In this document: positions 41,049-54,603 of the stretch, one piece after another | How the letters are laid out: each line of letters begins with the position of its first letter | How positions within the stretch are numbered: position 1 is the stretch's first letter | From: Haliangium sp963772315 | GTDB taxonomy: Bacteria > Myxococcota_A > Polyangia > Haliangiales > Haliangiaceae | DNA: 64,000 nucleotides | Reading direction: 5' to 3' | NCBI GenBank assembly: GCA_963772315.1 | Contig: CAVYWJ010000002.1 | Span: forward strand, 682,001 to 746,000 | Position numbers and translations under genes: made by a program | Notes under the pieces: model-generated | The model's input: only the letters and a program-made list of their open reading frames with translations | Told to the model about the DNA's origin: nothing | The model's database searches: none

Positions 41049-42779
41049 TCACGGCTGCGCGCGCTCGAGCATCTGCTTGCGCGCGGCCTCGAACTCGCTG
41101 CCGGGCTTCCACGCCGGCCAGGTATCGCCGCCGGCGATCGCGTAGCCGACCCGGAACAGGAGCGCCAGATCCTCGGCGGCGCCCGACAGATCCCAGCTCG
41201 CGTCGATCTCGTCACTGACCTGGTGGTAGTGGTTCTCCACGTACTCGCGGCGCTTCTTCTCGGCGAACGAGGCCGACTTGCCGACGAACTCGGTGCCGGG
41301 GTCCATGTACATCGCGGGCACCCCGAGCCTGGCGAACGGGAGGTGATCCGAGCGGAAGTAGAAGCCTTTCTCGGGCTCGCTGTCCGGGGTCACGGTGCGC
41401 CCGTGCGCCGTCGCCGCCGCGGCCACGAGATCGTCGAGCGTCAACATGCCGTGGCCCACGAGCGCCACGTCGCGCGTCGGCCCCCAGGGGTTCACGCCAT
41501 CGATGTTGATGGCGGCCAGCGTCTTCTCCAGCGGGTACAGCGGGTGGCTGGCGTAGTACTTGGAGCCGAGCAGGCCGCGCTCCTCGGCCGTGGTCATCAT
41601 GAACACGATCGAGCGCCGGGGCACGGGCAGCGCCGCGAAGGCGCGCGCCAGCGCCAGCACGCTGGCCACGCCCGAGGCGTTGTCGAGCGCGCCGTTGTAG
41701 ATCTGGTCGCCCGTGAGCGAGGGATCGCGCCCCAGGTGGTCCCAGTGCGCCATGTAGATCACTACCTCGTCGCGCACGGCCGGGTCCGCGCCTGGCAGCC
41801 GGGCGATGACGTTGTGCGAGTCGAGCTGCCGGCGGGTCTGCCGGTTGTGGAAGCTGGCCCTGGCCGCGAGCGGCACCGGCCGGAAGCCCGGGCGCGCGGC
41901 GGCCTGCTTGAGCGCCTCGAAGTCCTGGCCCGCGGCCGCGAACAGGCGCTCGGCCGTTCGCCGCGCGATCCAGCCCTCGAAGGGCACGCGGTCGCGGTTT
42001 CCGTCCGATGTGTCGATATCGAAGTCCTCCTGGCCCCAGATCTGCGAGACCACGGCGTAGGGATACCCGGCCGGCTCGTCCTCGTGCACGATCAGCACGG
42101 CCGCGGCGCCCTTCTCGCCGGCGATCTCGTACTTGTACGTCCAGCGGCCGTAGTAGGTCATGGCGCGGCCCTTGAACATCGCGTCATCGAGCGCGGCCGG
42201 GTTCGCGGGATCGCGCACCGGCGGATCGTTGACCAGCACGACCAGGGTCTTGCCGCGCACGTCCAGGCCCTCGAAGTCGTTCCAGTCGTACTCGGGGGCC
42301 TCGACGCCGTAGCCGACGAACACCAGCTCGGCGTTGTTCACGGCCAGCTCGGACTCGAAGCGCCGCGAGTCGAGCACTGCCTCGTCGGGCAAGCTGACCG
42401 GCAGCGGCTTGCCCGCGACCTCGAGGCTCATCTCGATCTGGTTGCGGAAGCCGATCAGCGGCACCTTCTGCACGTAGGTGCCGTCGGGGTTGCCCGGCGC
42501 CAGGCCGAGCGCGCGGAGGTGCTCGTCGAGATAGGCCAGCGTGCGCTCCTCGCCGGGCGTCCCGGGCGCACGGCCCTCGAAGCCGTCCGCGGACAGCACC
42601 TCGACGTGGCGCCTGATCTCGTCGGCCGTGATGTCGGGCGCCGGCACGCCGGCCATGGACGAGGACGCGCCGGGGCTGGCCGGTGCGCCGGGTTCCTCGG
42701 CGCGCTGCGCGCGATCGCCGCTGCAAGCACAGACGAGCACCAGCATGCTCGCCAGGCGTGATCCGGGACGTCTCATCAT
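41049..42779 (-). CDS. M28-family zinc aminopeptidase, lipoprotein
   Basis: The protein has 576 residues; ATG 42779 has GAGAGG seven bases upstream. The signal ends in SMLVLVCAC, a lipobox. A PA-type insert (VNNAELVFVGYGVEAPEYDW to AAVLIVHEDEPAGYPYAVVS) precedes or interrupts the catalytic domain, which carries the M28 metal ligands: YMAHWDHLG (His), NGALDNASGVAS (Asp), TTAEERGLLGSKYY (Glu pair), and a late His in ENHYHQVSDEID. This class removes N-terminal residues from peptides outside the cytoplasm. It is convergent with the molybdopterin enzyme, 46 bases apart. Confidence 0.86.
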   Translation of the reverse strand: MMRRPGSRLASMLVLVCACSGDRAQRAEEPGAPASPGASSSMAGVPAPDITADEIRRHVEVLSADGFEGRAPGTPGEERTLAYLDEHLRALGLAPGNPDGTYVQKVPLIGFRNQIEMSLEVAGKPLPVSLPDEAVLDSRRFESELAVNNAELVFVGYGVEAPEYDWNDFEGLDVRGKTLVVLVNDPPVRDPANPAALDDAMFKGRAMTYYGRWTYKYEIAGEKGAAAVLIVHEDEPAGYPYAVVSQIWGQEDFDIDTSDGNRDRVPFEGWIARRTAERLFAAAGQDFEALKQAAARPGFRPVPLAARASFHNRQTRRQLDSHNVIARLPGADPAVRDEVVIYMAHWDHLGRDPSLTGDQIYNGALDNASGVASVLALARAFAALPVPRRSIVFMMTTAEERGLLGSKYYASHPLYPLEKTLAAINIDGVNPWGPTRDVALVGHGMLTLDDLVAAAATAHGRTVTPDSEPEKGFYFRSDHLPFARLGVPAMYMDPGTEFVGKSASFAEKKRREYVENHYHQVSDEIDASWDLSGAAEDLALLFRVGYAIAGGDTWPAWKPGSEFEAARKQMLERAQP

Positions 42780-43267
42780 GCGTGTTCCTCTCATCGACCG
42801 GGCACCATAGCAGAGACGCGGTCCGGCAGCCCCGTGCCCCGCCAGTGCGGGTGAGCCAGGCGGAGCACACGGCGGCGGCGCCAGCGCTCGACGCAGAGCA
42901 TCACGAGCACGAGAGCGGCAGCCGGACCTATCCGGGCATGTCCTGGCCATGTCCCGGACATGTCCCGCTGGCCGAAGTCGCGGCCATCGGGGCAGGGAAG
43001 CAGTCCCCGCGCCTGGCGTGCTCCTTGCGATGAGCGAGTGCGCGCAACTCGTCGGGGCAGCTCACGAACCGCGCGCTCACAGCGGAGCAGGACACGCGAC
43101 ACAGGTTTTTTTGATCCGAAATCCCCCCGGCGACACTGCCCGGAAAACGCCACTTCCGGCTCTCCCTCGGCCTGCAAGGAGAATGCGTTGATGTTCGCGC
43201 TCATCGCTCCGACCCGTGACCCGCATCCATGGTGCATCCAACCCGGCGAGCGCGACGGGAGAAGGCC
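42780..43267. other. Divergent intergenic region
   Basis: A 488-base gap between the peptidase (minus) and the kinase (plus). A T-rich patch (CAGGTTTTTTTGATCCGAAA, 43099-43118) is unusual for this DNA. I see no clear promoter pair and no supported gene; short CATGTCC words repeat at 42938-42964. Confidence 0.3.
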
Positions 43268-46366
<3,099 letters not shown>

Positions 46367-46401
46367 CCGCTCCCATGCTTCGCAGCCACCAGGAGATCCC
46401 G

Positions 46402-47409
46402 ATGCAAAGGTCCCAGCTCGCTCGCGCATGCATGCTCCTCGGGCTCGCGCTGTTCACCGTGCTCGCTCTGTCCGGCCAGGCCCAGGCCCAGGAAGCGTTG
46501 CCTGCACCTGCGGAGCCGATGCAACAAGCCGCGTCTCCGCACCCCTCGCCCCTGGCGGCAGCGCGTTTTGCCGAGGGCACTGCGCTGTTCAAGCAGTGGC
46601 ACTTCGACAAGGCCGAGGAGAAGTTCCGCGAAGCCCTGGACCACTGGGAACATCCGATCATCCATCTATATCTGAGCCGGGCCCTGGAGAAGCAAGGCCG
46701 CCTGATCGAGGCCCACGCGTCGCTGCAGCAGGCGCTGCGCCCGGGTACCGAGGCGCTTCCGCCGGAAGACGTCCAGGTGGCCGAGGAGCTGCAGAAGAGC
46801 CTGCAGTCCCGGATCGCCCAGATCGAGGTTTCCTGTGACGTGCCGGGCGCCGAAGTATCGCTGGACGGCGAGCCGTGGTTCACGGGGCCGGGGCAGCAGC
46901 GCCGGATGATGAACGCCGGCCAGCACGTGCTCATCGCGCGCAAGCCCGGTTACTTCCCGGTCGCCGAGCCGGTGTCGCTGATTCCCGGCAAGCAGACCCG
47001 CGTCGTGCTCCGCATGACCGCAGACGTGGTCCACGTCGAGCGGCGCTGGCAACTATGGCAACCCTGGGCTGTGGCAGGCGCCGGCATCGCCATGTCCCTG
47101 GCAGGTGAGTTGCTCCGGCGGCAGGCCGCCAGCGACTACACGTCCTTCAAGAATGCGCTCGAGTCGTGCCAGCAGGCCGATCTCTGCCAGCAGGTACCGA
47201 CCCGCCGGCTCGACAGCGCTGTATGGAAAGAGCGTGCCGGCACCGGCGCGCTGGTCGCTGGCGGCACCATCCTGGCAGCCGGCCTCGCCGGCGTGCTTCT
47301 CAACCTTCCGCGCTCCTGGCGCAGCGATCCCGCAGGCGGCGTGGACTACGAGCTCACTCCCATGATCTCCGGCGATATAGCCGGTGTCTCTGCCCGGCTC
47401 CGATTCTGA
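46402..47409 (+). CDS. TPR- and PEGA-containing secreted/membrane protein
   Basis: The protein has 335 residues; ATG 46402 has AGGAG ten bases upstream. A signal peptide (LLGLALFTVLALSGQAQAQ) is followed by TPR-like helices (FAEGTALFKQWHFDKAEEKF, IIHLYLSRALEKQGRLIEAH) and a PEGA-type domain (IEVSCDVPGAEVSLDGEPWF, MMNAGQHVLIARKPGYFPV). Two hydrophobic segments (WAVAGAGIAMSLAG; ALVAGGTILAAGLAGVLLNL) near the C-terminus could anchor it. It belongs with the kinase gene just upstream, a common myxobacterial pairing in which the kinase and an envelope protein share an operon. Confidence 0.75.
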   Translation: MQRSQLARACMLLGLALFTVLALSGQAQAQEALPAPAEPMQQAASPHPSPLAAARFAEGTALFKQWHFDKAEEKFREALDHWEHPIIHLYLSRALEKQGRLIEAHASLQQALRPGTEALPPEDVQVAEELQKSLQSRIAQIEVSCDVPGAEVSLDGEPWFTGPGQQRRMMNAGQHVLIARKPGYFPVAEPVSLIPGKQTRVVLRMTADVVHVERRWQLWQPWAVAGAGIAMSLAGELLRRQAASDYTSFKNALESCQQADLCQQVPTRRLDSAVWKERAGTGALVAGGTILAAGLAGVLLNLPRSWRSDPAGGVDYELTPMISGDIAGVSARLRF

Positions 47410-47463
47410 CGCAGCACCAGCACTAGGCCATGGTCCAAGACAGACAAGTGAAAGGTGAATAGT

Positions 47464-50327
47464 ATGAGCACACATGAGGTATTCGCGATGCCGCGGCGCA
47501 CGACGCTCGTCCTGTGCGCCATGGCCTTGGGAGCATGCCTGGAGAAACCCGATTTCACGCGATGTGATAACAATCAATCTGCGTGTCCCGCGGGCTGGGT
47601 CTGTAATCAAGGAAACGGAGAGTGTAGGCCCAATGGCTGCGGCAATGAGACAGTTGACCCTGGCGAGATGTGCGATATCGCCGCGCCGGTGACCCAGTCC
47701 TGCACGAGCATCGGGTATGACCTTGGCCACCTTGCTTGCTCGGAATCCTGTGATGCATTCATTGTTACGGATTGTAGCCTCTGGGGCTGGCAACCAATGG
47801 AATCTCTCACGGGCTCAAGGTTGCTTGGCATCTGGGGCAGCGGGCCCGACGACATTTTCGCCGTGGGCGGCGGCGGCACGGTGCTGCATTACGACGGGCA
47901 GTCGTGGCAGCCGATGAAATCTCTCACCAGGGACGATCTGAGAGACGTGTGGGGTAGCGGGCCCGACGACGTCTTCGCCATCGGCGAGCTCGGCGCGATA
48001 CTGCATTACGACGGGCAGTCCTGGCAGGACATGCCGTCCCCCCTCCCCTTGGGTCCAATAATGGGTGGCGTATGGGGCAGCGGGCCCGCCGACGTCTTCG
48101 CCGTGGGCGAGTCCGGCACGGTGCTGCATTACGACGGGCAGTCCTGGCAACCGATGTCTTCCCGCACCGACGCAATGTTGTCTGGTGTATGGGGCAGCGG
48201 GCCCGAGGACGTCTTCGCCGTCGGCTATGACGGCACGGGCGGCACGGTGCTGCATTACAACGGGCAGTCCTGGCAAATCATGGCTTCCCCCGCTGGCGCA
48301 CGGCTAGCTGGGGTGTGGGGCAGCGGGCCCGGCGACGTCTTCGCGGTGGGCGCCGGCGGCACGGTGCTGCATTACGACGGGCAATCCTGGCAGCCGATGG
48401 AATCCCTCACCAGCGACAATCTGAGAGACGTTTGGGGCGGCGGGCCCGGCGACGTCTTCGCGGTGGGCGAGGGCGGCACGGTGCTGCATTACGACGGGCA
48501 ATCCTGGCAAGTCATGGAGTCCCCCACGAGCGCATCGCTGTCTGGGGTGTGGGGCAGTGGGCCTAACGATGTCTTCGCAGTGGGCGAGGGCGGCACGGTG
48601 CTCTACCGAGGGCAGTCCTGGCAGGACATGCCTTCGCCCATCGGCGCATTATTGAATGACGCGTGGGGCAGCGGCCCCGCCGACGTCTTCGCCGTAGGCA
48701 AGGGCGGCGCCGTACTGCATTACAACGGACATGCCTGGCAACCAATGCAATTCCCCACCAGCGAAAATTTGAATGGCGTGTGGGGCAGCGGACCCGCCGA
48801 CGTCTTCGCCGTGGGCTATGCCTCTTTCGCCCTGGGCGACGGCGAGGGCGGCACGGTGCTGCATTACGACGGCAGTCCTGGCAGCCGATGGCATTTCCCT
48901 TCATCGCCAATCTGAGTGGCGTATGGGGCAGCGGGCCTAACGATGTCTTCGCCGTCGGTGATGACGGCACGATCAGCAAGGTGCTGCATTACGACGGGCA
49001 GTCCTGGCAAGTCATGGAGTCCCCCACGAGCGCATCGCTGTCTGGCGTGTGGGGCAGCGGGCCTAACGATGTCTTCGCCGTGGGCGAGGGCGGCAAGGTG
49101 CTGCATTACGACGGGCAGTCCTGGCAAGTCATGGAGTCCCCCACGAGCGCATCGCTGTCTGGCGTGTGGGGCAGCGGGCCTAACGATGTCTTCGCGGTGG
49201 GCGAGGGCGGCACGGTGCTGCATTACGACGGGCAGTCCTGGCAAATCATGGATTCCCCCACCGGCGCATGGCTGTCTGGCGTGTGGGGCAGCGGGCCCAT
49301 CGGCGTCTTCGCCGCAGGCGAGAACGGCACAGTGTTGCATTACGACGGGAAGTCCTGGAAGCGGATGTTCGCCCCGACTGACGCATGGCTGTTTGGCGTG
49401 TGGGGCAGTGGGCCCGCCAATGTCTTCGCCGTCGGTTATGACTTCACCACGGGCGACGGTGAGGGTGGCACGGTGCTGCATTACGACGGGCAGTCCTGGC
49501 AGGAAATGCCTTCCCTCACCGACGCAAATCTGTATGGCTTGTGGGGCAGCGGGCCCACCGACGTCTTCGCCGTCGGCACAGACTTCTTCGACGGGCGCGA
49601 CGGCGCGGTGCTGCATTACGATGGGCAGTCCTGGCAGGACATGCCTTCCCCCGGTGACTGGCTGGGAGGCGTTTGGGGTAGCGGAGCCGAAGATGTCTTC
49701 ACCGTGGGTGAGGGCGGCACGGTGCTGCATTACGACGGGCAGTCCTGGCGGGACATGCCTTCCCCCACCGGCGAAAATCTGTATGACGTGTGGGGCAGCG
49801 GGCCCACCGACGTCTTCGCCGTGGGCGGGGGCGGCACGGTGCTGCATTACGACGGGCAGTCCTGGCAAGTCATGGAGTCCCCCACCGGCGCATTGCTGTT
49901 TGGCGTGTGGGGCAGCGGTACCACCGACGTCTTTGCGGTCGGCGAAGGCACGGTGCTGCATTACGACGGGAAGTCTTGGCAACGGATGGAATCCCCCATC
50001 CGCGGACGGCTGTATTATGGCGTATGGGGAAGCGGGCCCACCGACGTCTTCGCCGTGGTTGACGGCGGCACGGTGCTGCATTACGACGGGCAATCCTGGC
50101 AACCGATGGCATTTCCCTACAGGGCAAATCTGTATGACGTCTGGGGCAGCGGGCCCGACGACGTCTACGCCGTGGGCGAAGGCGGCACAGTACTGCATTA
50201 CAATGGTGAATCCTGGGCACGCATAAGCTCCGGCACCATCGACGATCTCGTTGCTGCGTGGGGCCCCTCCGCGCAGGAGGTCCTTTTCGTCGGAGATAGC
50301 GGCAGCACCATCTATCACCGTTACTGA
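47464..50327 (+). CDS. 21-repeat propeller-type lipoprotein with one frameshift
   Basis: ATG 47464 has AAAGGTG upstream. The signal ends in LCAMALGAC, a lipobox. A Cys-rich module (CPAGWVCNQGNGECRPNGCG, DPGEMCDIAAP) is followed by 20 full and one partial repeat of about 40 residues: GVWGSGPxDVFAVGEGG, TVLHYDGQSWQxMxSPT. At 48871-48872 a GGG present in the other copies is GG, which shifts the frame and gives a false stop at 48915; adding one G yields 954 residues. Repeats of this kind fold as beta-propeller blades; 21 would fit three seven-bladed propellers. A surface binding role is inferred. Some units differ by only a few bases. Confidence 0.78.
47820..50300 (+). repeat. About 21 tandem units of 115-140 bp inside the propeller gene
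   Basis: The words GTGTGGGGCAGCGGGCC, GACGTCTTCGCCGTGGGC and CATTACGACGGGCAGTCCTGG recur throughout. Units 10-12 (about 48900-49260) are almost identical, as are parts of units 7, 10 and 17. The array is prone to unequal recombination and to misassembly. Confidence 0.85.
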
Positions 50328-50600
50328 GCCACTGAGGTCTGGGTGGCCGCGCAGCTCGATGCCGGCGCGCGAGCTACACCATTCCCCCATCGAGCTTATG
50401 GGCGTCACCGAAGATCGTGCAGATGGGCATCGTGTGATCGACGATGGCTTAGCTCCGGGGCTGGGGGCACGGCCACGGCGGCAGCGCCAAGGGCTTGATG
50501 GGCTCGTGGCACGCGCGTTCGGTGCAGACGCGCAACTCGCGCACGTGGCCGGCCAGGTGGCACGTACCGCACACCGACGAGCCGGCACGCCCCGCTCCGG

Positions 50601-51392
50601 TCACTCGTCGGTGAAGAGCTGGCTCGCGCTGGTCACGAGCGCGGCGCGCACGGCCCAGCGCTGCAGCTTGGCGAGATTGCTGCACGCGGCAATGCGTGCG
50701 TGCGCGGCCGCGTTGACGGCGATACCGCGCGCGTGCAGGAACAGGTGGAGCATCGTTCGCGCCTCCTCCCGGGCACGCTCGTCGCCGTAGCGGAGCAGGA
50801 CGGGATTGCCCTTGTAGAGCAGCGCCTGGACCACGGCGTCGTCGGCTGCGGCCGCATCGAGCAGGGCGCGGACAGGCACAGGCGTGGACAGGCAGGAATC
50901 CTCGATGAGCTCGTCGTTGCTGTAGATGCGCCAGCTCTCCTCGGCGGCCAGCCATTCAGTCACGGGTCCGGCGATGACATCTTGTCCCGCATCGTCGCCG
51001 CGCACGGGGATGGCAAAGATGCGGCGCACCCCGCGCTCGGCCATGACGCGCGCCCGCTGCTCGAGCGCGCCGATGCGCTGGGTGCTCTTGATCTCGACGG
51101 CGAGCTCTTCCAGGTACCGATCGTCCGTGGCCGGATCGATGCCGTTCCTGCGGATGCAGGTGTCGCTGGCGAAGTTGTGCTCCGCGGCCTGGCGCGTGAG
51201 CAGGTCGGTGTCGGCGCCGTAGCCCGGCGCGACGTACGCGCTGAGCACGAAGTCCACCCGGCAGTGCTGTCGGCTGTGCAGCGGGCCCGCGGGCAAGGCC
51301 TCGCGCACCTCGCCATTGAACATCTCCTCGCCGCTCTCGGGCTCGACCGTGTAGTCGCTCACCCGCGGCCACGAGGAGGAAGGACTGCGCAT
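50601..51392 (-). CDS. Uma2-like PD-(D/E)XK nuclease-family protein (paralog of 22977-23885)
   Basis: The protein has 263 residues from ATG 51392, chosen because its MxxPSSS start matches the paralog; the frame is open to 51488. Shared blocks: VDFVLSAYVAPGYGADTDLL, TRQAAEHNFASDTCIRRNGI, RYLEELAVEIKSTQRIGALE (strand with E-x-K), MAERGVRRIFAIPVR. The C-terminal helical tail (EARTMLHLFLHARGIAVNAA, LAKLQRWAVRAAL) matches Rpn-type tails. The PD-(D/E)XK core here keeps the Lys, unlike the copy at 23 kb. Family function is not established. Confidence 0.6.
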   Translation of the reverse strand: MRSPSSSWPRVSDYTVEPESGEEMFNGEVREALPAGPLHSRQHCRVDFVLSAYVAPGYGADTDLLTRQAAEHNFASDTCIRRNGIDPATDDRYLEELAVEIKSTQRIGALEQRARVMAERGVRRIFAIPVRGDDAGQDVIAGPVTEWLAAEESWRIYSNDELIEDSCLSTPVPVRALLDAAAADDAVVQALLYKGNPVLLRYGDERAREEARTMLHLFLHARGIAVNAAAHARIAACSNLAKLQRWAVRAALVTSASQLFTDE

Positions 51393-51663
51393 ACCTTCAT
51401 GGTAGCTCGCTGGCCCAGGCGCTTCCAGACGCCCCGACGGTGCGCCCGGCATCTGGAACCCGGAAGGAGGATACGTTCGACCCGGCATGATGGTTCCACC
51501 CTAGCACGGACGTACCCCAGTGGTCATCATGCGGCACGGGTTGCGATCGCAGCAGGCAGCGCGCGGAGATGCGCGCGGCACACGGGGTCGCCATGAGCCC
51601 GGATGCACACGCCCTGGAACTACCCGAGGGCACGTCATGCGGCATTCCTCGTGTCGAACCAAG
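51393..51663. other. Non-coding stretch before the minisatellite
   Basis: No supported gene. The minus-strand extension of the nuclease frame covers part of it but is not conserved in the paralog. Confidence 0.3.
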
Positions 51664-52093
51664 GGCGTGCAGGCCGCCTGGACGGGCTTCATCAGGACCG
51701 AGGAGCGCCGTCAGGGCAGCCGAGTCGGCGATCTTCAGGAATGAGGAAGGGCGTCAGGACTCGCGAGTCGGCGATCTGCAGGAATGAGGAAGGGCGTCAG
51801 GACTCGCGAGTCGGCGATCTGCAGGAATGAGGAAGGGCGTCAGGGCAGCCGAGTCGGTGATCTTCAGGGCTGAAGGATGTAGTTAGACCTGCCTGGATGC
51901 CTACCTTCAGGAATGAAGAGAGGCGTCAGGGCAGCCGAGAAGGTGATCTTCAGGGCTGAAGGATGTAGTTAGACCTGCCTACATACCTACCTTCAGGAAT
52001 GAAGAGAGGCGTCAGGGCAGCCGAGTCGGTGATCTTCAGGAATGAGGAAGGGCGTCAGGGCAGCCGAGAAGGTGATCTTCAGGAATGAGGAAA
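51664..52093 (+). repeat. 43-bp minisatellite, ten units
   Basis: Units start every 43 bases from 51664: a degenerate first unit, then 51707, 51750, 51793, 51836 and so on to 52093. The common core is GGCGTCAGG, CCGAGTCGGCGATCTTCAGG and AATGAGGAAG. Two units (51836-51921 and 51922-52007) are doubled to exactly 86 bases, with the second half replaced by GAAGGATGTAGTTAGACCTG and CCTACCTTCAGG, which can pair as CTGAAGG/CCTTCAG around a loop. The spacing has no CRISPR-like unique spacers, and 43 is not a multiple of three. Confidence 0.85.
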
Positions 52094-52330
52094 GGCGTGT
52101 GGGGAGCTCTGACAATTTTGTCCTGGACCCCGCGACGAATTGTAGCAACCCGTACCAACTGACTCGGAAGTTGCGGTAACTCGACCGCCTTTTCCGTGAA
52201 ATACCGTGTAATGGACATTTCGGCGCCAGGGACGCAGAGTAAATCGTGTCGGCGGCGAAAGGATGTCATCGAGTTCCCGAGTGGCACTCGTCCGCCCACA
52301 GAGTCGAGATTTTCGTTCGGAGGTAACGAT

Positions 52331-53065
52331 ATGTCTGATTCCTACATCGATGTGTTCGAGGTGGACGAGTACAGCCAGTATTTCCTGGAGCAATCGATCG
52401 CGTTGATCGATGCGTCTCCGCTGGTCAGCGTCCCGGCCCTGCGCGATCGCGTGCGGGCGAGGAGGGAGGCCGTGGCGCGCGAGATCCTCGCCATCAGCAT
52501 GCAGCGCAGCGGTCTGCGCATCAGCCGCAGCGACACTGGCGACGCGTCCGAGCAGATGCTCGATGCCATTCGCCGCTTTCACCGCTACCTGCAGTCGCTG
52601 CCGCCAGGCACGGTGATGGACGCCGCTGCTTTCTTTCCCAGAGGTTACGTCGGGACCCGGCGCAAGGCCGCGGATCTGCTCGCCCAGGGCAAGCAGGTGC
52701 TGATCGGCTTCGAGGCCCCGGCCAACGCGAGCTTCCCGGCCGTGGCCGAGTGGAAGACCACGTTCACCGTGGCCGGCGTCGAGCTGGAGGAGGCCTTGAC
52801 GGGCAAGGGCAGCGCCAGGCGCGCGACGGTCACCATGACGTCCTCGCTCCAGACCGCGCGCCAGCAGTTCGTGGCCGTGTACAACGGCCTGGCCAAGCGC
52901 CTGGTGCGTGCCGTGCTGCAGGATATCGGACGCGAGCACGAATTCCGGTCGTTCTTCCTCGACCTGCAGGTCAACGAGGACGGCTCCCCGGCGTCGCCCG
53001 AGGCGCCCGAGGCCCCGGAAGCGCCCGAAGAGCCCTCGGTGATTCCCGAGCCCACGCTGCCCTGA
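52331..53065 (+). CDS. Hypothetical protein with Pro/Glu-rich tail
   Basis: The protein has 244 residues; ATG 52331 has GGAGG seven bases upstream. It starts MSDSYIDVFEVDEYSQYFLE and is largely helical to residue 80, then mixed (FFPRGYVGTRRKAADLLAQG, QTARQQFVAVYNGLAKRLVR). The tail is a SPEAPEAPEAPEEP repeat. No signal peptide, membrane segment or known motif. I do not recognise the family. The region upstream (52094-52330) is lower in GC than average and probably holds its promoter. Confidence 0.65.
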   Translation: MSDSYIDVFEVDEYSQYFLEQSIALIDASPLVSVPALRDRVRARREAVAREILAISMQRSGLRISRSDTGDASEQMLDAIRRFHRYLQSLPPGTVMDAAAFFPRGYVGTRRKAADLLAQGKQVLIGFEAPANASFPAVAEWKTTFTVAGVELEEALTGKGSARRATVTMTSSLQTARQQFVAVYNGLAKRLVRAVLQDIGREHEFRSFFLDLQVNEDGSPASPEAPEAPEAPEEPSVIPEPTLP

Positions 53066-53107
53066 GCGCTGCCAGAGGACGCGGTTGCCGCGGTGGCCGT
53101 GCAGCGG

Positions 53108-53905
<798 letters not shown>

Positions 53906-54603
53906 CGTTCCTTGTCACCGGCCTCACTACCGGCCTCGTCACCGGCCTGGCGCTGGCCATGCTCGCGGCATGCACGTCCGACGACCCGGGACCCGGCGGG
54001 CCGCCCACGCCCGACGGCGGCAGCGTGGCTCCGCCGCCGGGCAGCTATTGCGGGGCCGTGGCCGACTGGCCCGGGATGGCGGGCGCGCTCGAAGGCCAGG
54101 TGCTGGATCTGGTCAATCAGCAGCGCAGCCAGGGCGCCGACTGCGGCAGCGAAGGCACGTTCGGGCCGGCCGAGCCGCTGGTGCAGAACGCGCAGCTCGA
54201 CTGCGCAGCGCGCGCGCACTCGCTGGACATGCACGAGCGCGATTACTTCGAGCACACCAACCCGGACGGCGATGCGCCCTGGGATCGCATGGAGCGCGCC
54301 GGGTACTCGTACAGCCAGGCCGGCGAGAACATCGCGTTCGGCCCGACCTCGTCCGACGCCGTGATGCAGCAGTGGATGGACAGCGACGGCCACTGCGCCA
54401 ACATCATGAACCCGGATTTCGTCCACAGTGGCATCGGCTACCACGCGGAGAGCCGGCTGTGGACCCAGGTGTTCGGCGCGCCGCGCTGAGCCACCTCGCC
54501 GAAAATGCCGACGGGCAGCGCTCGGAGAGCTGCTGCCCGTCATCGTCAACAGAGGCCCCAAACGAGATCGTCGGAGCCCCTCAGCTACGGTCGTCCGCAG
54601 CGA

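Noticed and set aside
38939..41215. A 758-codon minus-strand open frame over the molybdopterin enzyme
   Set aside because: It is a high-GC shadow; the plus strand carries the 4Fe-4S and cofactor motifs.
50449..50590. Small c-type cytochrome fragment on the minus strand (SVCGTCHLAGHVRELRVC, ERACHEP)
   Set aside because: Two CxxCH/CxxxCH-like sites are visible, but there is no start, signal peptide or heme-domain context. It could be a relic, but chance cannot be excluded.
51664..52093. CRISPR array
   Set aside because: The 43-bp units abut with no unique spacers, and no cas gene is present.
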